Shown one piece after another: positions 36,916 through 50,702 of a stretch of DNA of 64,000 bases. This stretch comes from Balanoglossus misakiensis. Its lineage: Eukaryota > Hemichordata. The notes under the pieces are model-generated. The model saw only the letters and a program-made list of their open reading frames with translations, was not told where the DNA came from and searched no databases. The position numbers were made by a program, and so were the translations under genes. The stretch spans positions 13,392,001 through 13,456,000 of the forward strand of contig CM082582.2 in NCBI GenBank assembly GCA_040954595.2. The letters are read 5' to 3'. Each line of letters begins with the position of its first letter. Within the stretch, counting starts at the first letter, position 1.

Positions 36916-39900
36916 CTATAACCCATGGTTTTTGTCAGAAAACCACCAAATTTTTAAAATTCGCAAAGTCGAAAAATTCTCATTTTCTGACGATTTTCCT
37001 GAGCTATAACCCATGTTTTTTTCAAAAATCGACCAAATTTTGAAAATTCGCAAAGTCGAAAAATTCTCATTTTCTGACGATTTTCCTGAGCTATAACCCA
37101 TGGTTTTTTCAAAAATCGACCAAATTTTGAAAATTCGCAAAGTCGAATAATTTTCATTTCTGGATGATTTTCATGAGCTATAACCCATGGTTTTTGTCAG
37201 AAAACCACCAAATTTTGAAAATTCGCAAAGTCGAAAAATTCTCATTTTCTTACGATTTTCCTGAGCTATAACCCATGGTTTTTTCAAAAATCGACCAAAT
37301 TTTGAAAATTCGCAAAGTCGAAAAATTCTCATTTTCTGACGATTTTCCTGAGCTATAACCCATGGTTTTTTCAAAAATCGACCAAATTTTGAAAATTCGC
37401 AAAGTCGAAAAATTCTCATTTTCTGACGATTTTCCTGAGCTATAACCCATGTTTTTTGTCAGAAAACCACCAAATTTCGAAAATTCGCAAAGTCGAAAAA
37501 TTCTCATTTTTTGACGATTTTCCTGAGCTATAACCCATGGTTTTTGTCAGAAAACCACCAAATTTTGAAAATTCGCAAAGTCGAAAAATTTTCATTTCTG
37601 GATGATTTTCATGAGCTATAACCCATGGTTTTTGTCAGAAAACCACCAAATTTTGAAAATTCGCAAAGTCGAAAAATTCTCATTTTCTGACGATTTTCCT
37701 GAGCTATAACCCATGGTTTTTTCAAAAATCGACCAAATTTTGAAAATTCGCTAAGTCGAAAAATTCTCATTTTCTGACGATTTTCCTGAGCTATAACCCA
37801 TGGTTTTTTCAAAAATCGTCCAAATTTTGAAAATTCGCAAAGTCGAAAAATTCTCATTTTCTGACGATTTTCCTGAGCTATAACCCATGGTTTTTGTCAG
37901 AAAACCACCAAATTTTGAAAATTCGCAAAGTCGAAAAATTCTCATTTCTGGATGATTTTCATGAGTTATAACCCATGGTTTTTGTCAGAAAACCACCAAA
38001 TTTTGAAAATTCGCAAAGTCGAAAAATTCTCATTTCTGGATGATTTTCATGAGCTATAACCCATGGTTTTTGTCAGAAAACCACCAAATTTTGAAAATTC
38101 GCAAAGTCGAAAAATTCTCATTTTCTGACGATTTTCCTGAGCTATAACCCATGTTTTTTTCAAAAATCGACCAAATTTTGAAAATTCGCAAAGTCGAAAA
38201 ATTCTCATTTTTTGACGATTTTCCTGAGCTATAACCCATGGTTTTTGTCAGAAAACCACCAAATTTCGAAAATTCGCAAAGTCGAAAAATTCTCATTTTC
38301 TGACGATTTTCCTGAGCTATAACCCATGGTTTTTGTCAGAAAACCACCAAATTTTGAAAATTCGCAAAGTCGAAAAATTCTCATTTTTTGACGATTTTCC
38401 TGAGCTATAACCCATGGTTTTTGTCAGAAAACCACCAAATTTTGAAAATTCGCAAAGTCGAAAAATTCTCATTTCTGGATAATTTTCATGAGCTATAACC
38501 CATGGTTTTTGTCAGAAAACCACCAAATTTTGAAAATTCGCAAAGTCGAAAAATTCTCATTTCTGGATGATTTTCCTGAGCTATAACCCATGGTTTTTGT
38601 CAGAAAACCACCAAATTTTTAAAATTCGCAAAGTCGAAAAATTCTCATTTTCTGACGATTTTCCTGAGCTATAACCCATGTTTTTTTCAAAAATCGACCA
38701 AATTTTGAAAATTCGCAAAGTCGAAAAATTCTCATTTTCTGACGATTTTCCTGAGCTATAACCCATGGTTTTTTCAAAAATCGACCAAATTTTGAAAATT
38801 CGCAAAGTCGAATAATTTTCATTTCTGGATGATTTTCATGAGCTATAACCCATGGTTTTTGTCAGAAAACCACCAAATTTTGAAAATTCGCAAAGTCGAA
38901 AAATTCTCATTTTCTTACGATTTTCCTGAGCTATAACCCATGGTTTTTTCAAAAATCGACCAAATTTTGAAAATTCGCAAAGTCGAAAAATTCTCATTTT
39001 CTGACGATTTTCCTGAGCTATAACCCATGGTTTTTTCAAAAATCGACCAAATTTTGAAAATTCGCAAAGTCGAAAAATTCTCATTTTCTGACGATTTTCC
39101 TGAGCTATAACCCATGGTTTTTGTCAGAAAACCACCAAATTTCGAAAATTCGCAAAGTCGAAAAATTCTCATTTTTTGACGATTTTCCTGAGCTATAACC
39201 CATGGTTTTTGTCAGAAAACCACCAAATTTTGAAAATTCGCAAAGTCGAAAAATTTTCATTTCTGGATGATTTTCATGAGCTATAACCCATGGTTTTTGT
39301 CAGAAAACCACCAAATTTTGAAAATTCGCAAAGTCGAAAAATTCTCATTTTCTGACGATTTTCCTGAGCTATAACCCATGGTTTTTTCAAAAATCGACCA
39401 AATTTTGAAAATTCGCTAAGTCGAAAAATTCTCATTTTCTGACGATTTTCCTGAGCTATAACCCATGGTTTTTTCAAAAATCGTCCAAATTTTGAAAATT
39501 CGCAAAGTCGAAAAATTCTCATTTTCTGACGATTTTCCTGAGCTATAACCCATGGTTTTTGTCAGAAAACCACCAAATTTTGAAAATTCGCAAAGTCGAA
39601 AAATTCTCATTTCTGGATGATTTTCATGAGCTATAACCCATGGTTTTTGTCAGAAAACCACCAAATTTTGAAAATTCGCAAAGTCGAAAAATTCTCATTT
39701 CTGGATGATTTTCATGAGCTATAACCCATGGTTTTTGTCAGAAAACCACCAAATTTTGAAAATTCGCAAAGTCGAAAAATTCTCATTTTCTGACGATTTT
39801 CCTGAGCTATAACCCATGTTTTTTTCAAAAATCGACCAAATTTTGAAAATTCGCAAAGTCGAAAAATTCTCATTTTTTGACGATTTTCCTGAGCTATAAC

Positions 39901-40245
39901 CCATGGTTTTTGTCAGAAAACCACCAAATTTCGAAAATTCGCAAAGTCGAAAAATTCTCATTTTCTGACGATTTTCCTGAGCTATAACCCATGGTTTTTG
40001 TCAGAAAACCACCAAATTTTGAAAATTCGCAAAGTCGAAAAATTCTCATTTTCTGACGATTTTCCTGAGCTATAACTCATGGTTTTTTCAAAAATCGACC
40101 AAATTTTGAAAATTCGCAAAGTCGAAAAATTCTCATTTTCTGACGATTTTCCTGAGCTATAACCCATGGTTTTTGTCAGAAAACCACCAAATTTCGAAAA
40201 TTCGCAAAGTCGAAAAATTCTCATTTTTTGACGATTTTCCTGAGC
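36916..40245. repeat. Higher-order repeat of 1665 bp (19 monomers), two copies
   Basis: At least five variant landmarks repeat at exactly 1665 bp: 36,916/38,581, 37,171/38,836, 37,609/39,274, 37,751/39,416 and 38,054/39,719. Shared private variants include a GAATAATTTTC monomer, a CTTACGATT monomer and an ATCGTCCAAA monomer. The copies are close to identical, so the duplication is recent. Confidence 0.9.
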
Positions 40246-41383
40246 TATAACCCATGGTTTTTGTCAGAAAACCACCAAATTTTGAAAATTCGCAAAGTCG
40301 AAAAATTCTCATTTCTGGATGATTTTCCTGAGCTATAACCCATGGTTTTTGTCAGAAAACCACCAAATTTTGAAAATTCGCAAAGTCGAAAAATTCTCAT
40401 TTTCTGACGATTTTCCTGAGCTATAACCCATGGTTTTTTCAAAAATCGACCAAATTTTGAAAATTCGCAAAGTCGAAAAATTCTCATTTTCTGACGATTT
40501 TCCTGAGCTATAACCCATGGTTTTTTCAAAAATCGACCAAATTTTGAAAATTCGCAAAGTCGAAAAATTCTCATTTTTTGACGATTTTCCTGAGCTATAA
40601 CCCATGGTTTTTGTCAGAAAACCACCAAATTTCGGAAATTCGCTAAGTCGAAAAATTCTCATTTTCTGACGATTTTCCTGAGCTATAACCCATGGTTTTT
40701 GTCAGAAAACCACCAAATTTTGAAAATTCGCAAAGTCGAAAAATTCTCATTTTCTGACGATTTTCCTGAGCTATAACTCATGGTTTTTTCAAAAATCGAC
40801 CAAATTTTGAAAATTCGCAAAGTCGAAAAATTCTCATTTTCTGACGATTTTCCTGAGCTATAACCCATGGTTTTTGTCAGAAAACCACCAAATTTCGAAA
40901 ATTCGCAAAGTCGAAAAATTCTCATTTTTTGACGATTTTCCTGAGCTATAACCCATGGTTTTTGTCAGAAAACCACCAAATTTTGAAAATTCGCAAAGTC
41001 GAAAAATTCTCATTTCTGGATGATTTTCCTGAGCTATAACCCATGGTTTTTGTCAGAAAACCACCAAATTTTGAAAATTCGCAAAGTCGAAAAATTCTCA
41101 TTTTCTGACGATTTTCCTGAGCTATAACCCATGGTTTTTTCAAAAATCGACCAAATTTTGAAAATTCGCAAAGTCGAAAAATTCTCATTTTCTGACGATT
41201 TTCCTGAGCTATAACCCATGGTTTTTTCAAAAATCGACCAAATTTTGAAAATTCGCAAAGTCGAAAAATTCTCATTTTTTGACGATTTTCCTGAGCTATA
41301 ACCCATGGTTTTTGTCAGAAAACCACCAAATTTTGAAAATTCGCAAAGTCGAAAAATTCTCATTTCTGGATGATTTTCATGAG
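39982..41383. repeat. Higher-order repeat of 701 bp (8 monomers), two copies
   Basis: 39,982/40,683 and 40,245/40,946 are the same arrangement 701 bp apart. Both copies carry a private TATAACTCATGG variant in place of TATAACCCATGG. Confidence 0.85.
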
Positions 41384-41471
41384 CTATAACCCTTGGTTTT
41401 TGTCAGAAAACCACCAAATTTTGAAAATTCGCGAAGTCGAAAAATTCTCATTTCTGGATGATTTTCATGAG

Positions 41472-43921
41472 CTATAACCCATGGTTTTTGTCAGAAAACC
41501 ACCAAATTTTGAAAATTCGCAAAGTCGAAAAATTCTCATTTTCTGACGATTTTCCTGAGCTATAACCCATGGTTTTTTCAAAAATCGACCAAATTTTGAA
41601 AATTCGCAAAGTCGAAAAATTCTCATTTTTTGACGATTTTCCTGAGCTATAACCCATGGTTTTTGTCAGAAAACCACCAAATTTTGAAAATTCGCAAAGT
41701 CGAAAAATTCTCATTTCTGGATGATTTTCATGAGCTATAACCCATGGTTTTTGTCAGAAAACCACCAAATTTTGAAAATTCGCAAAGTCGAAAAATTCTC
41801 ATTTTCTGACGATTTTCCTGAGCTATAACCCATGGTTTTTTCTAAAATCGACCAAATTTTGAAAATTCGCAAAGTCGAAAAATTCTCATTTTCTGACGAT
41901 TTTCCTGAGCTATAACCCATGGTTTTTTCAAAAATCGACCAAATTTTGAAAATTCGCAAAGTCGAAAAATTATCATTTTCTGACGATTTTCCTGAGCTAT
42001 AACCCATGGTTTTTGTCAGAAATCCACCAAATTTTGAAAATTCGCAAAGTCGAAAAATTCTCATTTTCTGACGATTTTCCTGAGCTATAACCCATGGTTT
42101 TTTCAAAAATTTACCAAATTTTGAAAATTCGCAAAGTCGAAAAATTCTCATTTTCTGACGATTTTCCTGAGCTATAACCCATGGTTTTTTCAAAAATCGA
42201 CCAAATTTTGAAAATTCGAAAAGTCTAAAAATTCTCATTTTCTGACGATTTTCCTGAGCTATAACCCATGGTTTTTGTCAGAAAACCACCAAATTTTGAA
42301 AATTCGCAAAGTCGAAAAATTCTCATTTTCTGACGATTTTCCTGAGCTATAACCCATGGTTTTTTCAAAAATCGACCAAATTTTGAAAATTCGCAAAGTC
42401 GAAAAATTCTCATTTTCTGACGATTTTCCTGAGCTATAACCCATGGTTTTTTCAAAAATCGACCAAATTTTGAAAATTCGCAAAGTCGAAAAATTCTCAT
42501 TTTTTGACGATTTTCCTGAGCTATAACCCATGGTTTTTGTCAGAAAACCACCAAATTTTGAAAATTCGCAAAGTCGAAAAATTCTCATTTCTGGATGATT
42601 TTCATGAGCTATAACCCTTGGTTTTTGTCAGAAAACCACCAAATTTTGAAAATTCGCGAAGTCGAAAAATTCTCATTTCTGGATGATTTTCATGAGCTAT
42701 AACCCATGGTTTTTGTCAGAAAACCACCAAATTTTGAAAATTCGCAAAGTCGAAAAATTCTCATTTTCTGACGATTTTCCTGAGCTATAACCCATGGTTT
42801 TTTCAAAAATCGACCAAATTTTGAAAATTCGCAAAGTCGAAAAATTCTCATTTTCTGACGATTTTCCTGAGCTATAACCCATGGTTTTTGTCAGAAAACC
42901 ACCAAATTTTGAAAATTCGCAAAGTCGAAAAATTCTCATTTCAGGATGATTTTCATGAGCTATAACCCATGGTTTTTGTCAGAAAACCACCAAATTTTGA
43001 AAATTCGCAAAGTCGAAAAATTCTCATTTTCTGACGATTTTCCTGAGCTATAACCCATGGTTTTTTCAAAAATCGACCAAATTTTGAAAATTCGCAAAGT
43101 CGAAAAATTATCATTTTCTGACGATTTTCCTGAGCTATAACCCATGGTTTTTTCAAAAATCGACCAAATTTTGAAAATTCGCAAAGTCGAAAAATTATCA
43201 TTTTCTGACGATTTTCCTGAGCTATAACCCATGGTTTTTTCAAAAATCGACCAAATTTTGAAAATTCGAAAAGTCTAAAAATTCTCATTTTCTGACGATT
43301 TTCCTGAGCTATAACCCATGGTTTTTGTCAGAAAACCACCAAATTTTGAAAATTCGCAAAGTCGAAAAATTCTCATTTCTGGATGATTTTCATGAGCTAT
43401 ATAACCCATGGTTTTTGTCAGAAAACCACCAAATTTTGAAAATTCGCAAAGTCGAAAAATTCTCATTTTCTGACGATTTTCCTGAGCTATAACCCATGGT
43501 TTTTTCAAAAATCGACCAAATTTTGAAAATTCGCAAAGTCGAAAAATTCTCATTTTCTGACGATTTTCCTGAGCTATAACCCATGGTTTTTTCAAAAATC
43601 GACCAAATTTTGAAAATTCGCAAAGTCGAAAAATTCTCATTTTCTGACGATTTTCCTGAGCTATAACCCATGGTTTTTGTCAGAAAACCACCAAATTTTG
43701 AAAATTCACAAAGTCGAAAAATTCTCATTTTCTGACGATTTTCCTGAGCTATAACCCATGGTTTTTTCAAAAATCGACCAAATTTTGAAAATTCTCAAAG
43801 TCGAAAAATTCTCATTTTCTGACGATTTTCCTGAGCTATAACCCATGGTTTTTTCAAGAATCGACCAAATTTTGAAAATTCGCAAAGTCGAAAAATTCTC
43901 ATTTTCTGACGATTTTCCTCA
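41472..43921. repeat. Higher-order repeat of about 1225 bp (14 monomers)
   Basis: The arrangement at 41,472 recurs at 42,697. It is preceded in both cases by private CCCTTGG and GCGAAGTCG variants (about 41,391/42,615 and 41,431/42,656). Those variants appear a third time near 44,367 and 44,408. A TCTAAAAATTCTC monomer near 42,225 recurs at 43,275. One copy carries a two-base insertion, CTATATAACC, near 43,400. Confidence 0.75.
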
Positions 43922-44003
43922 GCTATAACCCATGGTTTTTGTCAGAAAACCACCAAATTTTGAAAATTCGCAAAGTCGAAAAATTCTCATTTCTGGATGA
44001 TTT

Positions 44004-45403
44004 TCATGAGCTATAACCCATGGTTTTTGTCAGAAAACCACCAAATTTTGAAAATTCGCAAAGTCGAAAAATTCTCATTTTCTGACGATTTTCCTGAGCT
44101 ATAACCCATGGTTTTTTCAAAAATCGACCAAATTTTGAAAATTCGCAAAGTCGAAAAATTCTCATTTTCTGACGATTTTCCTGAGCTATAACCCATGGTT
44201 TTTTCAAAAATCGACCAAATTTTGAAAATTCGCAAAGTCGAAAAATTCTCATTTCTGGATGATTTTCATGAGCTATAACCCATGGTATTTGTCAGAAAAC
44301 CACCAAATTTTGAAAATTCGCAAAGTCGAAAAATTCTCATTTCTGGATGATTTTCATGAGCTATAACCCTTGGTTTTTGTCAGAAAACCACCAAATTTTG
44401 AAAATTCGCGAAGTCGAAAAATTCTCATTTCTGGATGATTTTCATGAGCTATAACCCATGGTTTTTGTCAGAAAACCACCAAATTTTGAAAATTCGCAAA
44501 GTCGAAAAATTCTCATTTTCTGACGATTTTCCTGAGCTATAACCCATGGTTTTTTCAAAAATCGACCAAATTTAAAAAATTCGCAAAGTCGAAAAATTCT
44601 CATTTTCTGACGATTTTCCTGAGCTATAACCCATGGTTTTTTCAAAAATCGACCAAATTTTGAAAATTCGCAAAGTCGACAAATTCTCATTTCTGGATGA
44701 TTTTCATGAGCTATAACCCATGGTTTTTGTCAGAAAACCACCAAATTTTGAAAATTCGCAAAGTCGAAAAATTCTCATTTTCTGACGATTTTCCTGAGCT
44801 ATAACCCATGGTTTTTTCAAAAATCGACCAAATTTTGAAAATTCGCAAAGTCGAAAAATTCTCATTTTCTGACGATTTTCCTGAGCTATAACCCATGGTT
44901 TTTTCAAAAATCGACCAAATTTTGAAAATTCGCAAAGTCGAAAAATTCTCATTTCTGGATGATTTTCATGAGCTATAACCCATGGTATTTGTCAGAAAAC
45001 CACCAAATTTTGAAAATTCGCAAAGTCGAAAAATTCTCATTTCTGGATGATTTTCATGAGCTACAACCCATGGTTTTTGTCAGAAAACCACCAAATTTTG
45101 AAAATTCGCAAAGTCGAAAAATTCTCATTTTCTGACGATTTTCCTGAGCTATAACCCATGGTTTTTTCAAAAATCGACCAAATTTTGAAAATTCGCAAAG
45201 TCGAAAAATTCTCATTTTCTGACGATTTTCCTGAGCTATAACCCATGGTTTTTTCAAAAATCGACCAAATTTAAAAAATTCGCAAAGTCGAAAAATTCTC
45301 ATTTTCTGACGATTTTCCTGAGCTATAACCCATGGTTTTTTCAAAAATCGACCAAATTTTGAAAATTCGCAAAGTCGACAAATTCTCATTTCTGGATGAT
45401 TTT
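44004..45403. repeat. Higher-order repeat of 700 bp (8 monomers), two copies
   Basis: 44,004 and 44,704 start the same monomer series, and a private CATGGTATTTG variant is found at about 44,281 and 44,981, exactly 700 bp apart. A TTTAAAAAATTCGC monomer also recurs (about 44,573 and 45,272). Confidence 0.8.
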
Positions 45404-46050
45404 CATGAGCTATAACCCATGGTTTTTGTCAGAAAACCACCAAATTTTGAAAATTCGCAAAGTCGAAAAATTCTCATTTTCTGACGATTTTCCTGAGCTA
45501 TAACCCATGGTTTTTTCAAAAATCAACCAAATTTTGAAAATTCGCAAAGTCGAAAAATTCTCATTTTCTGACGATTTTCCTGAGCTATAACCCATGTTTT
45601 TTTCAAAAATCGACCAAATTTTGAAAATTCGCAAAGTCAAAAAATCTCATTTTCTGACGATTTTCCTGAGCTATAACCCATGGTTTTTGTCAGAAAACCA
45701 CCAAATTTTGAAAATTCGCAAAGTCGAAAAATTCTCATTTTCTGACGATTTTCCTGAGCTATAACACATGGTTTTTTCAAAAATCGACCAAATTTTGAAA
45801 ATTCGCAAAGTCGAAAAATTCTCATTTTCTGACGATTTTCCTGAGCTATAACCCATGGATTTTGTCAGAAAATCACCAAATTTCGAAAATTCGCAAAGTC
45901 GAAAAATTCTCATTTTTTGACGATTTTCCTGAGCTATAACCCATGGTTTTTGTCAGAAAACCACCAAATTTTGAAAATTCGCAAAGTCGAAAAATTCTCA
46001 TTTCTGGATGATTTTCATGAGCTATAACCCATGGTTTTTGTCAGAAAACC

Positions 46051-46097
46051 ACCAAATTTTGAAAATTTTTCGACTTTGCGAATTTTCAAAATTTGGT
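46051..46097. repeat. Inversion junction at the centre of the satellite
   Basis: The left arm runs ACCAAATTTTGAAAATT and then, instead of continuing CGCAAAGTCG, switches to TTTCGACTTTGCG and the opposite strand of the same monomer. The two arms overlap by AATT (46,064-46,067), so CCAAATTTTGAAAATT and AATTTTCAAAATTTGG face each other with a spacer of about 13 bp. No unrelated sequence lies between the arms. Confidence 0.95.
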
Positions 46098-48424
46098 CGA
46101 TTTTTGAAAAAACCATGGGTTATAGCTCAGGAAAATCGTCAGAAAATGAGAATTTTTTGACTTTGCGAATTTTCAAAATTTGGTGGTTTTCTGACAAAAA
46201 CCATGGGTTATAGCTCATGAAAATCATCCAGAAATGAGAATTTTTCGACTTTGCGAATTTTCAAAATTTGGTGGTTTTCTGACAAAAACCATGGGTTATA
46301 GCTCAGGAAAATCGTCAGAAAATGAGAATTTTTCGACTTTGCGAATTTTCAAAATTTGGTGGTTTTCTGACAAAAACCATGGGTTATAGCTCATGAAAAT
46401 CATCCAGAAATGAGAATTTTTCGACTTTGCGAATTTTCAAAATTTGGTCGATTTTTGAAAAAACCATGGGTTATAGCTCAGGAAAATCGTCAGAAAATGA
46501 GAATTTTTCGACTTTGCGAATTTTCAAAATTTGGTCGATTTTTGAAAAAAACATGGGTTATAGCTCATGAAAATCATCCAGAAATGAGAATTTTTCGACT
46601 TTGCGAATTTTCAAAATTTGGTGGTTTTCTGACAAAAACCATGGGTTATAGCTCAGGAAAACCGTCAAAAAATGAGAATTTTTCGACTTTGCGAATTTTT
46701 GAAATTTGGTGGTTTTCTGACAAAAACCATGGGTTATAGCTCAGGAAAATCGTCAGAAAATGAGAATTTTTCGACTTTGCGAATTTTCAAAATTTGGTCG
46801 ATTTTTGATAAAACCATGGGTTATAGCTCAGGAAAATCGTCAGAAAATGAGAATTTTTCGACTTTGCGAATTTTCAAAATTTGGTGGTTTTCTGACAAAA
46901 ACCATGGGTTATAGCTCATGAAAATCATCCAGAAATGAGAATTTTTCGACTTTGCGAATTTTCAAAATTTGGTGGTTTTCTGACGAAAACCATGGGTTAT
47001 AGCTCATGAAAATCATCCAGAAATGAGAATTTTTCGACTTTGCGAATTTTCAAATTTGGTCGATTTTTGAAAAAACCATGGGTTATAGCTCAGGAAAATC
47101 GTCAGAAAATGAGAATTTTTCGACTTTGCGAATTTTCAAAATTTGGTGGTTTTCTGACAAAAACCATGGGTTATAGCTCAGGAAAATCATCCAGAAATGA
47201 GAATTTTTCGACTTTGCGAATTTTCAAAATTTGGTGGTTTTCTGACAAAAACCATGGGTTATAGCTCATGAAAATCGTCAAAAAATGAGAATTTTTCGAC
47301 TTTGCGAATTTTCAAAATTTGGTGGTTTTCTGACAAAAACCATGGGTTATAGCTCAGGAAAATCGTCAGAAAATGTGAATTTTTCGACTTTGCGAATTTT
47401 CAAAATTTGGTCGATTTTTGAAAAAACCATGGGTTATAGCTCAGGAAAATCGTCAGAAAATGAGAATTTTTCGACTTTGCGAATTTTCAAAATTTGGTCG
47501 ATTTTTGAAAAAACCATGGGTTATAGCTCAGGAAAATCGTCAGAAAATGAGAATTTTTCGACTTTGCGAATTTTCAAAATTTGGTGGTTTTCTGACAAAA
47601 ACCATGGGTTATAGCTCATGAAAATCATCCAGAAATGAGAATTTTTCGACTTTGCGAATTTTCAAAATTTGGTAGATTTTTGAAAAAACCATGGGTTATA
47701 GCTCAGGAAAATCGTCAGAAAATGAGAATTTTTCGACTTTGCGAATTTTCAAACTTTGGTCGATTTTTGAAAAAAACATGGGTTATAGCTTAGGAAAATC
47801 GTCAGAAAATGAGAATTTTTCGACTTTGCGAATTTTCAAAATTTGGTGGTTTTCTGACAAAAACCATGGGTTATAGCTCATGAAAATCATCCAGAAATGA
47901 GAATTTTTCGACTTTGCGAATATTCAAAATTTGGTGGTTTTCTGACAAAAACCATGGGTTATAGCTCAGGAAAATCGTCAGAAAATGAGAATTTTTCGAC
48001 TTTGCGAATTTTCAAAATTTGGTGGTTTTCTGACAAAAACCATGGGTTATAGCTCAGGAAAATCATCCAGAAATGAGAATTTTTCGACGTTGCGAATTTT
48101 CAAAATTTGGTGGTTTTCTGACAAAAACCATGGGTTATAGCTCAGGAAAATCGTCAGAAAATGAGAATTTTTCGACTTTGCGAATTTTCAAAATTTGGTG
48201 GTTATCTGACAAAAACCATGGGTTATAGCTCATGAAAATCATCCAGAAATGAGAATTTTTCGACTTTGCGAATTTTCAAAATTTGGTGGTTTTCTGACAA
48301 AAACCATGGGTTATAGCTCATGAAAATCATCCAGAAATGAGAATTTTTCGACTTTGCGAATTTTCAAAATTTGGTGGTTTTCTGACAAAAACCATGGGTT
48401 ATAGCTCAGGAAAATCGTCATAAA

Positions 48425-50702
48425 ATGAGAATTTTTCGACTTTGCGGATTTTCAAAATTTGGTCGATTTTTGAAAAAACCATGGGTTATAGCTCAGGAAA
48501 ATCGTCAGAAAATGAGAATTTTTCGACTTTGCGGATTTTCAAAATTTGGTCGATTTTTGAAAAAACCATGGGTTATAGCTCATGAAAATCATCCAGAAAT
48601 GAGAATTTTTCGACTTTGCGAATTTTCAAAATTTGGTCGATTTTTTAAAAAACCATGGGTTATAGCCCAGGAAAATCGTCAGAAAATGAGAATTTTTCGA
48701 CTTTGCGAATTTTCAAAATTTGGTGGTTTTCTGACAAAAACCATGGGTTATAGCTCAGGAAAATCGTCAGAAAATGTGAATTTTTCGACTTTGCGAATTT
48801 TCAAAATTTGGTCGATTTTTGAAAAAACCATGGGTTATAGCTCAGGAAAATCGTCAGAAAATGAGAATTTTTCGACTTTGCGAATTTTCAAAATTTGGTC
48901 GATTTTTGAAAAAAACATGGGTTATAGCTCAGGAAAATCGTCAGAAAATGAGAATTTTTCGACTTTGCGAATTTTCAAAATTTGGTGGTTTTCTGACAAA
49001 AACCATGGGTTATAGCTCATGAAAATCATCCAGAAATGAGAATTTTTCGACTTTGCGAATTTTCAAAATTTGGTGGTTTTCTGACAAAAACCATGGGTTA
49101 TAGCTCAGGAAAATCGTCAGAAAATGAGAATTTTTCGACTTTGCGAATTTTCAAAATTTGGTGGTTTTCTGACAAAAACCATGGGTTATAGCTCAGGAAA
49201 ATCATCCAGAAATGAGAATTTTTCGACGTTGCGAATTTTCAAAATTTGGTGGTTTTCTGACAAAAACCATGGGTTATAGCTCAGGAAAGTCGTCAGAAAA
49301 TGAGAATTTTTCGACTTTGCGAATTTTCAAAATTTGGTGGTTATCTGACAAAAACCATGGGTTATAGCTCATGAAAATCATCCAGAAATGAGAATTTTTC
49401 GACTTTGCGAATTTTCAAAATTTGGTGGTTTTCTGACAAAAACCATGGGTTATAGCTCATGAAAATCATCCAGAAATGAGAATTTTTCGACTTTGCGAAT
49501 TTTCAAAATTTGGTGGTTTTCTGACAAAAACCATGGGTTATAGCTCAGGAAAATCGTCATAAAATGAGAATTTTTCGACTTTGCGGATTTTCAAAATTTG
49601 GTCGATTTTTGAAAAAACCATGGGTTATAGCTCAGGAAAATCGTCAGAAAATGAGAATTTTTCGACTTTGCGGATTTTCAAAATTTGGTCGATTTTTGAA
49701 AAAACCATGGGTTATAGCTCATGAAAATCATCCAGAAATGAGAATTTTTCGACTTTGCGAATTTTCAAAATTTGGTCGATTTTTTAAAAAACCATGGGTT
49801 ATAGCCCAGGAAAATCGTCAGAAAATGAGAATTTTTCGACTTTGCGAATTTTCAAAATTTGGTGGTTTTATGACAAAAACCATGGGTTATAGCTCAGGAA
49901 AATCATCCAGAAATGAGAATTTTTCGACTTGGCGAATTTTCAAAATTTGGTGGTTTTCTGACAAAAACCATGGGTTATAGCTCAGGAAAATCGTCAAAAA
50001 ATGAGAATTTTTCGACTTTGCGAATTTTCGAAATTTGGTGGTTTTCTGACAAAAACCATGGGTTATAGCTCAGGAAAATCGTCAGAAAATGTGAATTTTT
50101 CGACTTTGCGAATTTTCAAAATTTGGTCGATTTTTGAAAAAACCATGGGTTATAGCTCAGGAAAATCGTCAGAAAATGAGAATTTTTCGACTTTGCGAAT
50201 TTTCAAAATTTGGTCGATTTTTAAAAAAACCATGGGTTATAGCCCAGGAAAATCGTCAGAAAATGAGAATTTTTCGACTTTGCGAATTTTCAAAATTTGG
50301 TGGTTTTCTGACAAAAACCATGGGTTATAGCTCATGAAAATAATCCAGAAATGAGAATTTTTCGACTTTGCGAATTTTCAAAATTTGGTGGTTTTCTGAC
50401 AAAAACCATGGGTTATAGCTCATGAAAATCATCCAGAAATGAGAATTTTTCGACTTTGCGAATTTTCAAAATTTGGTGGTTTTCTGACAAAAACCATGGG
50501 TTATAGCTCATGAAAATCATCCAGAAATGAGAATTTTTCGACTTTGCGAATTTTCAAAATTTGGTGGTTTTCTGACAAAAACCATGGGTTATAGCTCAGG
50601 AAAATCATCCAGAAATGAGAATTTTTCGACTTTGCGAATTTTCAAAATTTGGTGGTTTTCTGACAAAAACCATGGGTTATAGCTCAGGAAAATCGTCAAA
50701 AA
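48425..50702. repeat. Higher-order repeat of 1139 bp (13 monomers), two copies
   Basis: 48,425 and 49,564 begin the same series (CGTCATAAAATGAG followed by GCGGATTTTC monomers, then a TTTTTTAAAAAACC monomer and TATAGCCCAGG). The second copy diverges towards its end, with a GTTTTATGAC and a CTTGGCGAAT variant. Confidence 0.8.

Larger units (their letters stand above)
29294..45913 (-). other. Repetitive open frames of the left arm (not called as genes)
   Basis: The monomer is 29 codons long and open in two frames, one reading MRIFRLCEFSKFG and the other NENFSTLRIFKIW. An 88-bp monomer shifts the reader from the first to the second frame, where the ORF then ends at the TAG of the TATAGCTC motif. 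Overlapping ORFs of 60-167 codons therefore occur throughout. I interpret them as a by-product of a stop-poor satellite. No variation pattern typical of selection on protein is apparent by eye. Confidence 0.85.
29079..46067 (-). repeat. 87/88-bp satellite array, left arm (minus orientation)
   Basis: About 17 kb of head-to-tail monomers, roughly 194 by length. I name the orientation by the strand that reads ATGAGAATTTTTCGACTTTG. Each monomer holds the landmarks CCATGG, GAGCTATAACCC (plus strand), TTCGCAAAGTCG and CAAATTTTG. Two modules vary. The first is TTTTTTCAAAAATCGACC (87-bp unit) or TTTTTGTCAGAAAACCACC (88-bp unit). The second is CTGACGATTTTCCTGAG or CTGGATGATTTTCATGAG. GC is about 32% and the 87-bp type has four CpGs. 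The first 200-250 bp (29,079-29,340) are degenerate. The arm begins about 125 bp after the WDR59 polyadenylation signal. No known satellite name is claimed. Confidence 0.97.
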
